NCBI GenBank assembly: GCA_028564925.1
Contig: CM053026.1
Span: forward strand, 127,621,150 to 127,685,149
Source of the DNA: Lithobates sylvaticus
Taxonomy: Eukaryota; Chordata; Amphibia; Anura; Ranidae
DNA length: 64,000 nt
Reading direction: 5' to 3'
Shown: in pieces, positions 43,169 to 54,939 of the stretch
Position numbering within the stretch: the first letter of the stretch is position 1
Layout: each line of letters starts with the position of its first letter
Notes under the pieces: generated by a model
Seen by the model: only the letters and a program-made list of their open reading frames with translations
Databases searched by the model: none
What the model was told of the DNA's origin: nothing
Made by a program: the position numbers and the translations under genes

Positions 43169-43189
43169 TGTATTTGTAGTCAGAGTCTG

Positions 43190-44566
43190 GATACTAGATG
43201 GAAACAAGACCCCACTAATGAAATCCCCTTGGAACTGGAAATTGAATTTGAGGCCTAAATGTGCATAAACGACATAATCAAAAGGGACCCTGACCTCCCC
43301 TTGTTGACAATCTCTGCGGTGGCCATGTTGTCCGTGAAAAAAAATGACAGTCTGCCCGGCCCAAGAGGGTCCCCAGGTGCAAGCTGCGGCCACTATGGGA
43401 AATATCTCAAATAGGGCGGACGTGCAGGAAAACCCCGGAATCTCCAGCACCACCAAAGGCCAGGGGTCCGCGAGCCACTGGTCCCGGAAGATGGCTGAGA
43501 AACCTACCGATGCGGCGTCATCTGAGAAGACCCTGGGAGAGACTGTAGTAGGAGGACAAATAAACAAGGAAATCCCTTTCCACTCTTCCAGGAACTGATC
43601 CCACATGAGAAGATCCGCCCTGGCATCGGCCTGTAGTCGCAGCACCGAGTCAGCAACCTGGAAGAGTGGAAGGAGAGGCAGGAGTCTAGACACAAATGAC
43701 CTTCCCTGAGGAATGATCCTCATAGCGAAATTGAGCATGCCTAAGAGAGACTGCAACTCACTCTTAGAGCACCCTGGGGATCTGACCAGATTGTGGATGA
43801 TCCGTGGATCCTGCATATGGACTGTATTCAAGGTGATCCCCAGAAAAGTGATCACCGTGGCAGGCCCCTCGGTCTTGTGAGTAGCCAAGGGAATGTTAAG
43901 ATCCCTGAACAACTCAGTGAGAGTGGCGAGATCTTTGGGAGACTGCGCCGGGCTCTCCAGTAGCAATAAGCCATCCAAGTAATGAATGACCCTGCCGCAC
44001 CCCAACTGCGAGGATAGAACCCAGTTGAGCGCTGAGGCAAATGTGTTAAACAGCCAAGGGCTGCTCTTGGAACCGAACGTCAGCTTGGTGGCGAAGTAGA
44101 ACAATTCCCGCCATTTGAACCCATGCCACTGCCAGAGAGATGGTTTGATAGGGAGGAGTTTGAAGGCATCCGAGATGTCAGCCTTGGATAACCATGCGCC
44201 CCTGCCTAACTGTAAAATACACTGAATGACTGAATCAACTGATGCGTATTGAAGGGAGAATTCCTCGGATGGTATGAGAGAATTCAAACTGGGAATTGGT
44301 GATGAATGAGGAGTCGACAGATCGTAAATCAACCGGTATTTATTTGAGAATTTACCTTTAACAACACCAATGGGGCTCACCCTCCATATGCTGAAAGGCG
44401 GGGACAAGAACGGCCCAATGACAAACCCTTTGGACAGCTCCTCCTGTACCAACATGCCTACCAAGTCGGCATTGGAGGCCGCAGAGACCAAATTGGCACA
44501 TGTATGAGATTGCAGCGGAAGGGTGATCAGTCCCGTGTGGAAACCTTCTGAAAACCCCTCCACCAA
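43190..44566 (-). pseudogene. reverse transcriptase-RNase H region of the DIRS/Ngaro fossil
   Basis: Translation shows reverse transcriptase features of the DIRS/Ngaro group: a WRVSPIGVV segment, YRLIYDLSTPH, SKADISDAFKLLPI and the LFNTFASALNWVL region, followed by an RNase H-like VFSDDAASVGFSAIF. Similarity stops near the microsatellite side. The region is part of a fossil and is not expected to work. Confidence 0.8.
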
Positions 44567-44638
44567 AAACCGCTTGAGAGCCGGGGATGGGTGGTGACTT
44601 AACCAGAACTCCAGCCTGGGTACATTAACCCGGCTCAG

Positions 44639-45685
44639 TCAGGATGCACTGGATGGTTTGATTGGACAGGCGGTTTTGGGATGGGCCCTGAAACAGTTAG
44701 CACATACATGCAGCAGCCTACACTGGTTAAAATTGCAGGTGGTATAATTGAAATTATTGCAAAGCTGGGCCTTGCCCAGCAAATGGATAGGTCTGCCGAG
44801 TTTGTCAAATAAGGCTCTGAAGGCCCAGAGGAAGGTCCGCTGGACCCTGGCCTGTTCGCCCCAGAAGCCCGAGGTGATCCAGGTTGGGACACCAGTTGGC
44901 GGTGTGGGCAGCCGACTGACAATTGGCACATGTCGGAGATTTCTGACTAGCAAAATGCCTGCAGAACAATTCCGTATTGATGTTACTCCAGCAAGTGACC
45001 AACTGAAACTGGGCCCACGTGACTGCGACTTTAGATGAAAATGACCTGTGGTAATCATAAAAAGCAGTACCGCCATACTTGTGGGCCAAATCCACCACCT
45101 TGTGGAGATAGAGGTCTAGCTCCTCCCTCCTGCCAGGACTAACTGCGCAAATGACATCTCTAAAGATAGCAAAAGCGAGGACAAACTCGGCAACACTCAG
45201 CTTGCGGTTAAGCCTGGGATCCCGAGTTCTGAGGACCACGAGACCTACCCGCAAGCATAAGCCTTGTTTTTTTGTAGGGGCGCCAAATTAATGTCCTTTC
45301 CCTCCAAAATATCTTTCTTCAGATTGGCCGGAATGAAATGGGCCGGAGAAACCGAAGGTAACATGGCCGATGCCGACGGCACTACCAGAGGTAAAGGCCC
45401 ACTGGTATTACCTGCCGTGTATCCGGATGGCCCAGGAACTGCGGGGGTTGCCGGAACTACCACCCTGGCTGGCCGGGCCTCCAGCACCTCCATTCTGTCC
45501 TGCAGTAGATGGGCAGAAGTGGAGAGGGTATTCAATACCGTGTGGATTTGTGTCAGGGAGGTAATCAGGGATGCATGTTCCGCACTGGTGGAAGGCTGCG
45601 GCTGTGATGGGGCCGGAAAAAGGAGTCTGAATAACTCTGCTTTCCTGGCTGTGGCCGGGAAGGAGTGGATGGAATAAACGCACAC
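44639..45685 (-). pseudogene. gag-like region of the DIRS/Ngaro fossil
   Basis: Overlapping minus-strand frames carry a helix-rich N-terminal part with heptad-like leucines, then a stretch with DLYLHKVVDLAHKYG and a cysteine-histidine motif of CANCQSAAHTANWCP type, which fits the zinc-knuckle end of Ngaro/DIRS gag proteins. Broken, about two or three breaks. Confidence 0.65.
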
Positions 45686-46475
45686 TCATTACTCTCCGAG
45701 ACGTGAGACATGATCCAATCTGTGGAAAAACAATTGATAAGTCACCTCTACCCTGAACTGAACAACCCTAACCTTACTAACTGAAATGGTGTGTGGTGCT
45801 GCCAACCAATGAACATGCGCATGAGAAACTAATGACCATGACCCCCTGCGTGAGTGTAGCATGAGCCCGAGCAACCTGTGGCGCTGAACAGGTAATTAAA
45901 AACGAACACTCAGGGCTAAGTACCTACAGATCGTGGTAGGCAGAAAATAGGAATGTACGTGATGTGCAACGTTTGACGTATGAATGTACAAGCGAGAAGA
46001 TTGCGGCTACAATCAATTAAAAATGAAACCTCAGCCTGTACGAATCCGTAGACGTGACAGATCCTAGTATGTAACCCACTACTTATGACTGAGCAAACAG
46101 AAACTGAACCAACCTTGCTGTTTCTGAATGAGAGGAATTCACCTGTAACACCACCACGAATGCCCTAAGTGACGAAATATGCAAGCCGGAATTACCTAAA
46201 CCTGACGAACTGACCCACCACCTGATCAGAGTGGAACGTGCTCTGTGGTGGGAGAACAAGGTGAACCCAGAACCGGAAGTGACAGGCCGCGCACTCGTGA
46301 CCCGGAAATGACGCCGACGAGGATGAAGAGAGGAGGTGGAGATTATGAAGCCCCACACTCCTCCTACAAATTCAGGCTAGCCAATGGCCAGCCTTCTAAC
46401 ATATATATGTACTGATTATAATTTGCTAGTTCCTCCCAAGTGTTACTAACCGAGTCTGGTCTTAATAATAATGTA

Positions 46476-48331
46476 CTGGGTGAGTGGTGGATGGTATTTG
46501 TAACACACCCCGGTTCGGTTTGCATCAGAACATGCAAACAGAAAAAAATTCACGAACATGCAAACCCTATTAAAGTGTATGGGACACGAACATGAAAAAT
46601 CTAATGTACTAATTTTAAAGGCTTATATGCAAGTTATTGACATAAAAAGTGTTTGGGGACCCGGGTACTGCCCCCAGGGGACTTGTATCAATGCAAAAAA
46701 AAGTTTTTAAAACAACACTTTTTTCAGGAGACGTAATTTTAATAATGCTGAGTGAAACGTGAAAAGTGAAAGTGAAACAATAAAAATGAAATATTCCTTT
46801 AAATATCGTGCCTGGGGGGGTCCCCTTAACCTGTCTGTAAAATGGCACAAATTGAATTTTAAATTGCACATAGATAAAAATCAAGGAAAAAGATCGGCAT
46901 GGTCCCCTCCTTCGGTTCTGGTATGGATATTAAGGGGAACTCTGCAACATGTTGATGGGGACAAGGGCCTTGCCTTAACAAGAGGGCCCCCAGATCCCGG
47001 CACCCCCTATGTGAATGGGTATGGGGTACATTATAAAAAGCACAATACACAGTTTTTGACAATTCCTTTAATAAAAAATAAAAAAAAAGTGTCCCGCGAT
47101 GTCCATCCAGCTTCAATTACGCCACCCGACGGACCCAAAAAATAGAAAAAACAAAACAAAATACTCCGCCTCCATGGGAGGCCTCCCGGCGACTGCTGTC
47201 TTTTTGCTGTGACAGCTGTTATATAGGAAAGGGTGGGGCCACCTGCCAATGTAACCGGATGACCCCGCCCCCCTCTGATGGCACATGATGTCAGAAGGGG
47301 CGGGGTCACTCAATTACGTCACCGGATGGCCCCACCCTTGCCTATATAACAGCTGTCACAGCCAAGAGACAGCAGTCGGCGGGACGTCTCCCATCGGGGC
47401 GGATGGTCTATTCTTCGGTGTGATTGAAGATGGATGGACATCGTGGGACACTTTTTTTCTTTCTTTTTGATTAAAGGAATTGTCAAAATCTGTGTATTGT
47501 GGTTTTTACTTTGACACTTTTTTGTTGAATGGGTAGGGGAGCAATATACCCAATACCTATTCACATGGGGGAGGTCGGGATCTGGGGACCCCCTTGTTAT
47601 AGGGGTTTGCATATTCTGATAAGCCCCCCGCCCACAGACCCACACAACCACTGGGCAAGGGTTGTGGGGGCGAGGCCCTTGTCCCCATCAACATGGAGAC
47701 AAAGTGCTTTGGGGGGACCCCAAAGCACCCTCCCCATGTTGAGGGCTCGCTCGTTCCCCCCCCCCCTATCCTGGCCTGCCAGGCTGCTTTTACATTTTGG
47801 TGTGGAGTTCCCCTTAAAATCTATGCCAGACCTAAAGGGCCTGGTATGGATTTTGGGGGGACCCCACGCTGTTTTTTTTTTTAATTTTGGTGTGTAGTTC
47901 CCCTTAAAATCTTTACCAGACCTAAAGGTCCTGGTATAGACTTGGGGGGTGCCATTTTGGCATGGGGTTCCCCTTAAAATCCATACCAGACCTGAAGGGG
48001 GGGGCCCATGACAATTTTTCCTTAATTTTTATCTATTTGCCTGGATCCGGAAATACATTACAAGCAGTTTTATTGTTTCACTTTAAGCATTATTAAAATC
48101 ACTGCTCCTGAAAAAAGGGTAGTTTAAAAAACTTTTTTTGCATTAATACATGTACCCGGGTCCTCATACACTTTTTATGGCAATAACTTGCATATAAGCC
48201 TTTAAAATTAGCACTTTTGATTTTTCATGTTTGTGTCCTATAGACTTTAATAGGGTTCGCATGTTCGCAAATTTTTTGTCTGTTCGCATGTTCTGGTGCG
48301 AACCAAACCGGGGGGTGTTCGGCCCATCCTT
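46476..48331. repeat. 1.85-kb fold-back (giant inverted repeat)
   Basis: The right arm, read on the other strand from 48331, repeats the left arm in order: GGTTCGCACCAGAACATG, ACATGCGAACCCTATTAAAG, ATTTTAAAGGCTTATATGCA. The centre lies near 47285, where GACAGCTGTTATATAG (47211-47226) faces CTATATAACAGCTGTC (47342-47357). The right arm is longer because of extra GC-rich blocks at about 47650-48000. Confidence 0.75.
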
Positions 48332-48645
48332 ATCCGGGCCAAGGTTGTAGGGACAAGGCCCTCGTCCCCATCCACATGGGGACAAGGTGCTTTGGGGGGA
48401 CCCCAAAGCACCCTCCCCATGTTGAGGGCTCGCTCGTTCCCCCCCCCCCCCCTATCCTGGCCTGCCAGGCTGCTTTTACATTTTGGTGTGGAGTTCCCCT
48501 TAAAATCTATGCCAGACCTAAAGGGCCTGGTATGGATTTTGGGGGGACCCCACGCTGTTTTTTTTTTTAATTTTGGTGTGTAGTTCCCCTTAAAATCTTT
48601 ACCAGACCTAAAGGTCCTGGTATAGACTTGGGGGGTGCCATTTTT
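47655..48645. repeat. 680-bp-spaced direct duplication
   Basis: Block 47655-47964 recurs as 48335-48645 with high identity, sharing GCTTTGGGGGGACCCCAAAG, a long C run and AACCTTAAAATCT-like spacer text. The second copy lies just outside the fold-back. Each block contains the palindrome CTTTGGGGGGACCCCAAAG. The open frames across it are repeated chance frames. Confidence 0.85.
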
Positions 48646-48712
48646 TTTTCTTAATTCTGTCATAGGGTTCCCCTTAACCACTTCAATACACTATTATATA
48701 CTGTTCACTGAC

Positions 48713-48752
<40 letters not shown>

Positions 48753-48819
48753 TGCACGGTATATACATATATATATACACACACTGCACGGTATATATAT
48801 ATATATATATACACACACA
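48646..48819. repeat. AT/AC microsatellites
   Basis: (TA)n runs at about 48719-48742 and 48793-48810 with ACACAC stretches and two ACTGCACGGTATATA units of about 38 bp. They directly precede the Tc1 end, so the usual TA target on that side is blurred. Confidence 0.85.
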
Positions 48820-49441
48820 CAGTATCTCACAAAAGTGAGTACACCCTCACATTTTTTTAAAGTTTTATTCTACCTTTTTATGTGACAACACTGAAGAAAT
48901 TAAATTTTGCTACTATGTAAAATAGTCCAAATTGGGCCTAAAGTGTCAATATTTTGTGTGGCCACCAATATTTTCCAGCACTGCCTTAACTCTCTTGGGC
49001 ATGGAGTTCACCAGAGCATCACAGGTTGCCACTGGAGTTCTCTTCCACTCCTCCATGAAGACATCACGGAGCTGGTGGATATTAGAGACCTTGCGCACCT
49101 CCACCTTCCGTTTGATGTTGCCCCACAGATGCTCAATAGGTTTAGGTCTGGAGACATGCTTGGCCAGTCCATCACCTTTACCCTTAGCTTCTTTAGCAAG
49201 GCAGTGGTCGTCTTGGAGGTGTGTTTGGGGTCGTTGTCATGTTGGAATACTGCCCTGTGGCCTAGTCCTCGAAGGGAGGGGATCATGCTCGCCTTTAGTA
49301 TGTCATAGTACATGTTGGCATTCACGGTTCCCTCAATAGACTGTAACTCTGCAGTGCCGGCAGCACTCAGCACTCTTGCAGCCCCAGACCATGAAACTTC
49401 CACCACCATACACTTGTCTTTGTACTCCTCACCTGGTTCCC

Positions 49442-49982
49442 TGTCAGAAATCATGAAATCAGGCCGAGACAGAAGTACAGTTAAATCACACTTGTTTAAT
49501 AATAAAAGTAAAAAGAACAAACGTAGTCAAAACATAGCCAAAGTTCAGTAACCGGAAAAAATAGTCAGCCAAGTCAGAAATCAGGGGTCAATGTAGTGCA
49601 GAGGTCTCAAACTGGCGGCCCTCCAGCTGTTGCAGAACTACAAGTCCCATCATGCCTCTGCCTATGGGAGTCATGCTTGTACCTGTCAGCCTTGCAATGC
49701 CTCATGGGAATTGTAGTTTTGCAACAGCTGGAGGGCCACCAGTTTGAGATCCCTGATGTAGTGGAACAGCAAGCAGGATCTTGAACAGGATCACAGGAGA
49801 TAGTTTCTGTGATGTTGTCCAAGGCGAAGGCAGAGCTCCTCTGGACTGGACGGCTTAAGTAGGCAGGACTGACAAGCAGGATGTCATCAACAGCTGAGTA
49901 ACTGTGGAGAGATAGGAGCTGGCAATTAGCCGAGAGCTGAGTGGCCAGCTCAGAGAAGGAAGGGCTGAGCCCAGCCCTGACA
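49442..49982. mobile_element. solo-LTR fossil inside the Tc1 element
   Basis: The unit begins TGTCAG and ends CTGACA, has TTCCC on both sides (49437-49441, 49983-49987), an exact 5-bp duplication, and interrupts the Tc1 transposase gene. Without the MITE it contains, it is about 376 bp. An AATAAA-like signal lies near 49500. Related partial copy at 5158-5450. Gypsy- or ERV-type cannot be told apart here. Confidence 0.85.
49599..49755. mobile_element. hAT MITE inside the solo LTR
   Basis: Termini CAGAGGTCTCAAACTGG and CCAGTTTGAGATCCCTG are inverted repeats, with arms continuing through CCCTCCAGCTGTTGC. ATGTAGTG on both sides (49591-49598, 49756-49763) is an exact 8-bp duplication. A decayed relative is at 62300-62401. 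Confidence 0.92.
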
Positions 49983-50860
49983 TTCCCGCCACACATGCTT
50001 GACACCATCTGAACCAAATAAGTTTATCTTGGTTTCATCAGGCCACAGGACATGGTTCCAGTAATACATTTCCTTAGTCTGCTTGTTTTCAGCAAACTGT
50101 TTGCAGGCTTTCTTGTGCATCATCATTAGAAGAAACTTCCTTCTGGGACAACAGCCATGCAGACCAATTTGATGCAGTGTGCGACGTATGGTCTGAGCAC
50201 TGACAGGCTGACCCCCCACCCCTTCAACCTCTGCAGCATTGCTGGCAGCACTCATACCTCTATTTCCCAAAGACAACCTCTGGAGCATGTGCACTAAACC
50301 TCTTTGGTCGACCATGACGAGGCCTGTTATGAGTGGAACCTGTCCTGTTAAACCGCTGTATGGTCTTAGCCACCATGCTGCAAATCAGTTTCAGGGTCTT
50401 GGCAATCATCTTATAGCCTAGGCCATCTTTATGTAGCGCAAGAATTCTTTTTTTCAGATCCTCGGAGAGTTCTTTGCCACGAGGTGCCATGTTGAACTTC
50501 CAGTGACCAGTATGAGAGAGTGAGAGCGATAACACCAAATTGAACACACCTGCTCCCCATTCACACCTGAGACCTTGTAACACTAACGAGTCACATGACA
50601 CCGGGGAGAGAAAATGGCTAATAGGGTCCAATTTGGACATTTTCACTTAGGGGTGTACTCACTTTTGTTGTCAGCGGTTTAGACATTAATGGCTGTGTGT
50701 TGAGTTATTTAGGGGACAGTATATGTACACTGTTATACAATCTGTACACTCACTACTTTACATTTTAGCAAAGTGTCATTTCTTCAGTGTTGTCACATGA
50801 AAAGGTATAATAAAATATTTACACAAATGTGAGGGGTATACTCACTTTTGTGAGATACTG

Positions 50861-51253
50861 TATATAAACACACACACATATACACACACATACATACACA
50901 CACACACACACTAAACTGCCTGCACGCCACTAACTAACCTGCCTCTAGCTAACGTTCTCTCATAACACTATATACAGCCGCCGTGTAAGCAGCCTTATAT
51001 AGTGTGGGGTGTGGACTTAGCCCCCTGAGCCATGATTGGCTAAGGTCACCATGCCTTTGGCCAATCATGGCTCTCACAGCAGAGCGTGCTGTGATTAGCC
51101 AGAGCATGCAGGTCAGGTGCATGCTTTTGCCAATCATCAGACATCAATGCCCTGCGATCTCGCAGTGCATTGTGGGATGTTCTGTGGCACTAAAATTTTA
51201 CGCAAACGCCCCATAATGTTCGGTATTTGACTCGAACATCGGGACCATTCCTA
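50861..51253. repeat. hAT right-end region with CCAAT palindromes
   Basis: After ACACAC repeats, a hairpin GCCATGATTGGCTAAGG...CCAATCATGGC (about 51030-51070) and a second with GTGATTAGCC/GCCAATCATC lead to the tip ATTCCTA at 51253. The order matches the giant element's right end at 36340-36618, though sequence has diverged. Confidence 0.65.
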
Positions 51254-51411
51254 ATAATGGATAAAGTGTGCAGTAGTTGTGAAAGTAATAACTGTTACTT
51301 CCTCATTATTATGTTAGCAATATATTTCCATATTTTATGTTGTGGAAATGAAGCAGGTCCATTTGATAATCTACATGATCAAAGTAAAATAACCAAAGTC
51401 ATACTTAAAGT

Positions 51412-51760
51412 CGTTAAAGGCAAAATGTTTTTATTTTTACCTTAGTGCACTGTCTGCATTAAGGTAAACAAAAAACCTTTCCAAAATGTCAAAAATGTCT
51501 CCCCCCACCCCCTAATTTCTGCCCCCCACCCCCACTTACCTAAAACCGATCGCGATCCAGCACTGTGCCCGTCTGCAGCAGCTTTTCTCTCGTCTCTCCC
51601 TTTTCACAGGAGACTCAGCAGCAGTGAGAGCCATTGGCTACTGCTGCTGTCAATCAAATCCTGTCAGAAGGGAGTGGGGGCAGGGCCACGCTATGTGTGT
51701 CTATAGATTCAGGATGAAGACTGCATGTCTGCACCCATAGCAGATTGTTTGCTATGGGGG
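51412..51760. mobile_element. TTAA-family repeat, partial
   Basis: From GTTAAAGGCAAAATG near 51412, with the inverted pair TTTTACCTTAGTGCA and GCATTAAGGTAAA and a GCCATTGGCTACTGCTGCTG block. These parallel, in reverse, parts of the 58676-59170 element. The second end was not found. Confidence 0.5.
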
Positions 51761-52158
51761 CAGACGGAGAGGAGGCGAATTGGACAGCACTGGTGGGAGA
51801 CACCAGAAGAGGATGTTTGGGGCTTCTCTATGCAAAACTATGGTGCTGAAACACAAAAAAAAAAAAAAAAATATATATATATATGCCTGTATCCCTCATA
51901 AAGAAAAAAACAACAACATAAGGATGCAAAAGCTCGGGCCAGGGCAGATAGCCAGACTGCCACAGAACCAAAATGTAAAAAAACAAACATGTAAACAAAG
52001 GAAAAACGAAAAAAAAAAAAAAAAAAATCCCCACAATAAACAAAAACACCAGGTATGCACGTGAGCATGCAAACCTGGTGTTTTTGTTTCCTTTTTTTTT
52101 GTCCTGTTTACATTTTTTGGTACTGTGATGTCTCCCCTGGCCTGAGCTGCGAGTATAT
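51761..52158. other. A-rich low-complexity DNA
   Basis: Contains A runs at 51854-51870 and 52006-52027 and a hairpin around ACACCAGGTATGCACG/GCAAACCTGGTGT (52047-52081). The open frames here reflect low complexity. Confidence 0.6.
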
Positions 52159-52559
52159 TTGTACTCGGAGTCAATCTGATTGATAGTATCGGAAAGGAAC
52201 AAAGAGCAAATGAGAACATTGACCTGTGGTGTGCCATGGGGTCACGTGGTCAGTATGCCTAAAAGGGGGCATACCCAAGTATGAAATGAAATGAAAATAA
52301 AGAAAAAGAAAAAAGGGGATGGGTGGGTGGGACACGAGAGCCTCCGCCACGAGAGGAGGAGGCAAAGGAGGGCAGGCTTTATGCAGCCTGACTCCTCCTA
52401 CAAAAACAGGCTGACCTGCGGTCAGCCTTTACTCTTGTACTCGGAGTCAATCTGATGGATAGTATCGGAAAGGAACAAAGAGCAAATGAGAACATTGACC
52501 TGTGGTGTGCCAGGGGTCACGTGGTCAGTATGCCTAAAAGGGGGCAAAAAATGACCATG

Positions 52560-53460
52560 GTAGGATGAAAGCTTACCAACAGAATTGCTGTTCAATCTGC
52601 TGAAATTGACAACCGCTTATGACACCTCCAAAGTGGCTCTGGGACGTACCCAGAGAAAACAAGACGCCCTTCACCTACCCAAACGAAAATGGCCGGGACC
52701 CCCTGGCGCAAAGTTACGGAAGCCGCTCCTATCCTGGATGAAATGCCAAGTATGCTTTAGGGTCCAGAACCTGATTTATCCAAAAGGGGATGGTAATGAA
52801 GAATGCATAGAGCTGCAGAGAGGGGAGCACTAGGAAAAGGCAACCGGGGACCCCCCTGGGTGTCCGAAGTGGCACTGACGGGCTGGTTTAAACCAACACC
52901 AGGCCCATGCCTTGCCAGGCTCCAGGAATCCTGAAGACGTGCCGCCTCCTGAATGCTGCGTCTTGCGAGCATGCGATGTAACAGGAAAGACCGGGGTGCC
53001 AAACCAGTAGATTGACCAGAAGTATGCGAGACCCTGGGCCAGAAGCGCAACTCCCCTGGCCTTAGGAACCATAAAGGTCAGATACAGCGCTGCCTTGAGC
53101 ATCCAGCTGGTTCACAACGAAAAGGAGACCTGGAGAGCATGTCGGATATGTCATGAAGAATTTAACAAACGATGGGAAGTCTGCCGAGTACCGCAGGAGG
53201 GCAACTCTTCTGGATCCCTGAGGATGGCTTGAATGGAGTGCGCAGAAAATGAAGAAAGGTCTATCGGGGTATGCCAATAACATGAAATGCGGAGTCTCCA
53301 CCAGATGCGCCCTGATAGTGCTGTAGGCCGATACGAGTTGGAAGAGGCCAAAAAAAAACAAATAGAAAAGCAAAATAGGAACTGGATGTCAACCATCAGG
53401 AATAAAACCTAGACCGGAAAGCCTGCAAAAACATCCCAAGCCATGTCACAAGCCTACCTG
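52560..53460 (-). pseudogene. decayed tyrosine-recombinase-like region
   Basis: Short minus-strand stretches such as LVSAYSTIRAHLVETPHFML and an LLAYPDRP block resemble the core-binding part of recombinases of DIRS/Ngaro elements. Similarity is weak and scattered over frames. Identification rests mainly on its place next to the B1-A2-B2 repeats. Fossil. Confidence 0.5.
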
Positions 53461-53924
53461 GAATACAAAACAAAGATTTATCGATCAAGGCTGAGCGATA
53501 GCCCAAAGGAAACAAATCCATCACAAATGCTGTAAACCGAAGAGAAGGTGTGACGCCGACATCTGTGTCCGAGACCTGGGCCTACTGATACCAGCCCAGG
53601 CACAGTGAGGGTTCCGGAATCCACTAAGCCCCTAAGCCTGTGGAAGCTGCTGGAGCTGCAATAGGCTGACTTACCAATAGTTTCCTATTATTGCGCAACT
53701 CCTGGCCGGACAGAGCTAGGAAACTGAAGGCAGCGTGAAAATGACACACAACTGGGTCAGGAACACAAATCGCAAGAGAAACGTGAGCTGACTGAGAACC
53801 TGTGACAGGAACGTAAGCTGCGTGAAGGAACACTACTGGACGAGTAGCGCGATCTGACGAAAACGTGAGCAGCATAAGAACCGAGGCAGCAAGAACAAAA
53901 CAACCTGCAAAAGAAATGCTGGTT

Positions 53925-54265
53925 GCACGAGAACGTGAACTGATGAAAAACGAGAGAAAACCTGGGAACACGAGAGAAAACCTGGGAACACGAAAGAAAA
54001 CCTGGGAACACGAAAGAAAACCTGGGAAAACAAGAAAAAACATGAAACGTGAGTTAGCACAGAAACGTAAAGTGCATGAGAAACGTAAAGTGCATGAGAA
54101 ACGTAAAGTGCATGAGAACGTAAAGTGCATGAGAAACGTAAAGTGCATGAGAAACGTAAGTTGCATGAGAAACGTAAATTGCATGAGAAACGTAAGTTGC
54201 ATGAGAAACGTAAGTTGCATGAGAAACGTAAATTGCATGAGAAACGTAAATTGCATGAGAAAACG
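53925..54265. repeat. 18-bp minisatellite on GTAAAGTGCATGAGAAAC
   Basis: About eleven 17-18-bp units at 54060-54265, preceded by four 20-bp units on GAAAACCTGGGAACACGA (53950-54035). The long repetitive open frames on both strands (FSCNLR or HEKRKV repeats) are products of the array. Confidence 0.9.
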
Positions 54266-54509
54266 TAAATAATTAAAAACGAACACTCAGGGCTAAGGTA
54301 CCCACAGACCGTGGTGGGTAGTAGTAAAGGTGTAATGGTGAGCATGCATCTATAACGTATGGACTACAGTAGAGAAGATTGTGGGACGACAATCAATTAA
54401 AAACGAAACCTCAGCCCATATGGATCTGTAGACATGACAGATCCTGGATGTAAGCACAAACTAACGGCAATGCAGCGAACAAAAGGTGATGACAGGAAAA
54501 GGCATATGA

Positions 54510-54845
54510 CATGAAACGTGGAAAACGTAAGACGCGTGGAAAACGTAAGAGACATGGGAAACGTAAGAAACATGGGAAACGTAAGAAACATGGGAAACCT
54601 AAGAAACGTAAGAAACATGGGAAACGTAAGAAACATGGGACACGTAAGAAACATGGGACACGCAAGAAACATGGGACACGTAAGAAACATGGGAAATGAG
54701 AGAAACGTGACAAACGTGGGAAACGTGACAAATATGGGACACGTAAGAAACATGGGACACGTAAGAAACGTAAGAAACATGAGAAATGTAAAATTGCATG
54801 AGAAACGTGAAAATACATGAGAACCGTAAAATTGCATGAGAACCC
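54510..54845. repeat. 18-bp minisatellite on GAAACGTAAGAAACATGG
   Basis: About eighteen units of 15-18 bp, related to the preceding array through GAAACGTAA, but separated from it by the leader-like segment 54265-54500. The periodic open frames across it are not genes. Confidence 0.9.
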
Positions 54846-54939
54846 CAGCATGTGACCGAGCTCAGCTCAAAAACACCAAAGTTTGACCTGTCCCTACATC
54901 TGCGATCGGTCCCCGGCAAGATGCACATATTCACGATAG

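Larger units (their letters stand above)
43139..46405 (-). mobile_element. DIRS/Ngaro-type tyrosine-recombinase retroelement, truncated fossil
   Basis: A minus-strand element with, in its own order, a terminal region (about 46310-46405), a leader (45700-46300), a gag-like region and a reverse transcriptase-RNase H region. The sequence ends in an AT microsatellite at 43139-43165, so the distal part, where the recombinase should lie, is missing. Its leader (45890-46080) matches 54260-54440 of the second fossil, and its terminal ACTCCTCCTACAAA matches that element's terminal repeat. It is broken, with at least a few breaks besides the truncation. Long surviving frames suggest middle age rather than great age. 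Confidence 0.8.
48955..50490 (-). pseudogene. broken Tc1 transposase gene
   Basis: Begins MAPRGKELSEDLKKRILAL at 50490 with the paired-like helix-turn-helix part and the GRPKR hook. The frame changes near 50290-50315. The next segment gives VSAQTIRRTLHQIGLHG and LWPDETKINLFGSDGVKHVW, with the first catalytic D. After the interruption at 49442-49982 the gene continues with AVFQHDNDPKHTSKTT (second D) and MSPDLN. A one-base loss next to the third catalytic site, near 49140, shifts the frame again. Typical length is about 340 residues. It cannot make a working transposase. Confidence 0.85.
48820..50860 (-). mobile_element. Tc1 transposon, nearly complete but interrupted
   Basis: Termini CAGTATCTCACAAAAGTGAG and CTCACTTTTGTGAGATACTG are inverted repeats; a TA follows the right end. 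The subterminal direct repeat CACTTAGGGGTGTACTCACTTTTGTTG occurs inside the right end. It carries a broken transposase gene on the minus strand and a solo-LTR fossil. Without the latter it would be about 1.5 kb, normal for Tc1. I recall this family from fishes, frogs and lampreys. Confidence 0.9.
46476..51253. mobile_element. hAT-related composite element hosting nested insertions
   Basis: The left part (46500-46830) follows the left end of the giant hAT element, including TTGGGGACCCGGGTACTGCC and ATCAATGCAAAAAAAAG. The right end (50970-51253) resembles its right end: CCAAT palindromes, then ACATCGGGACCATTCCTA. Flanks ATAATGTA (46468-46475) and ATAATGGA (51254-51261) may be an 8-bp duplication with one mismatch. 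The left tip is degenerate. It contains a fold-back, a tandem duplication and a Tc1 element. No transposase of its own was seen. Confidence 0.6.

Noticed and set aside
43139-46405. Exogenous retrovirus or LTR element
   Set aside because: No LTRs, protease or envelope region. The domain order and link to the split-repeat element fit DIRS/Ngaro.
53624-54286. 220-codon minus-strand frame with FLMQFT repeats
   Set aside because: It is generated by the 18-bp minisatellite; every frame stays open for the same reason.
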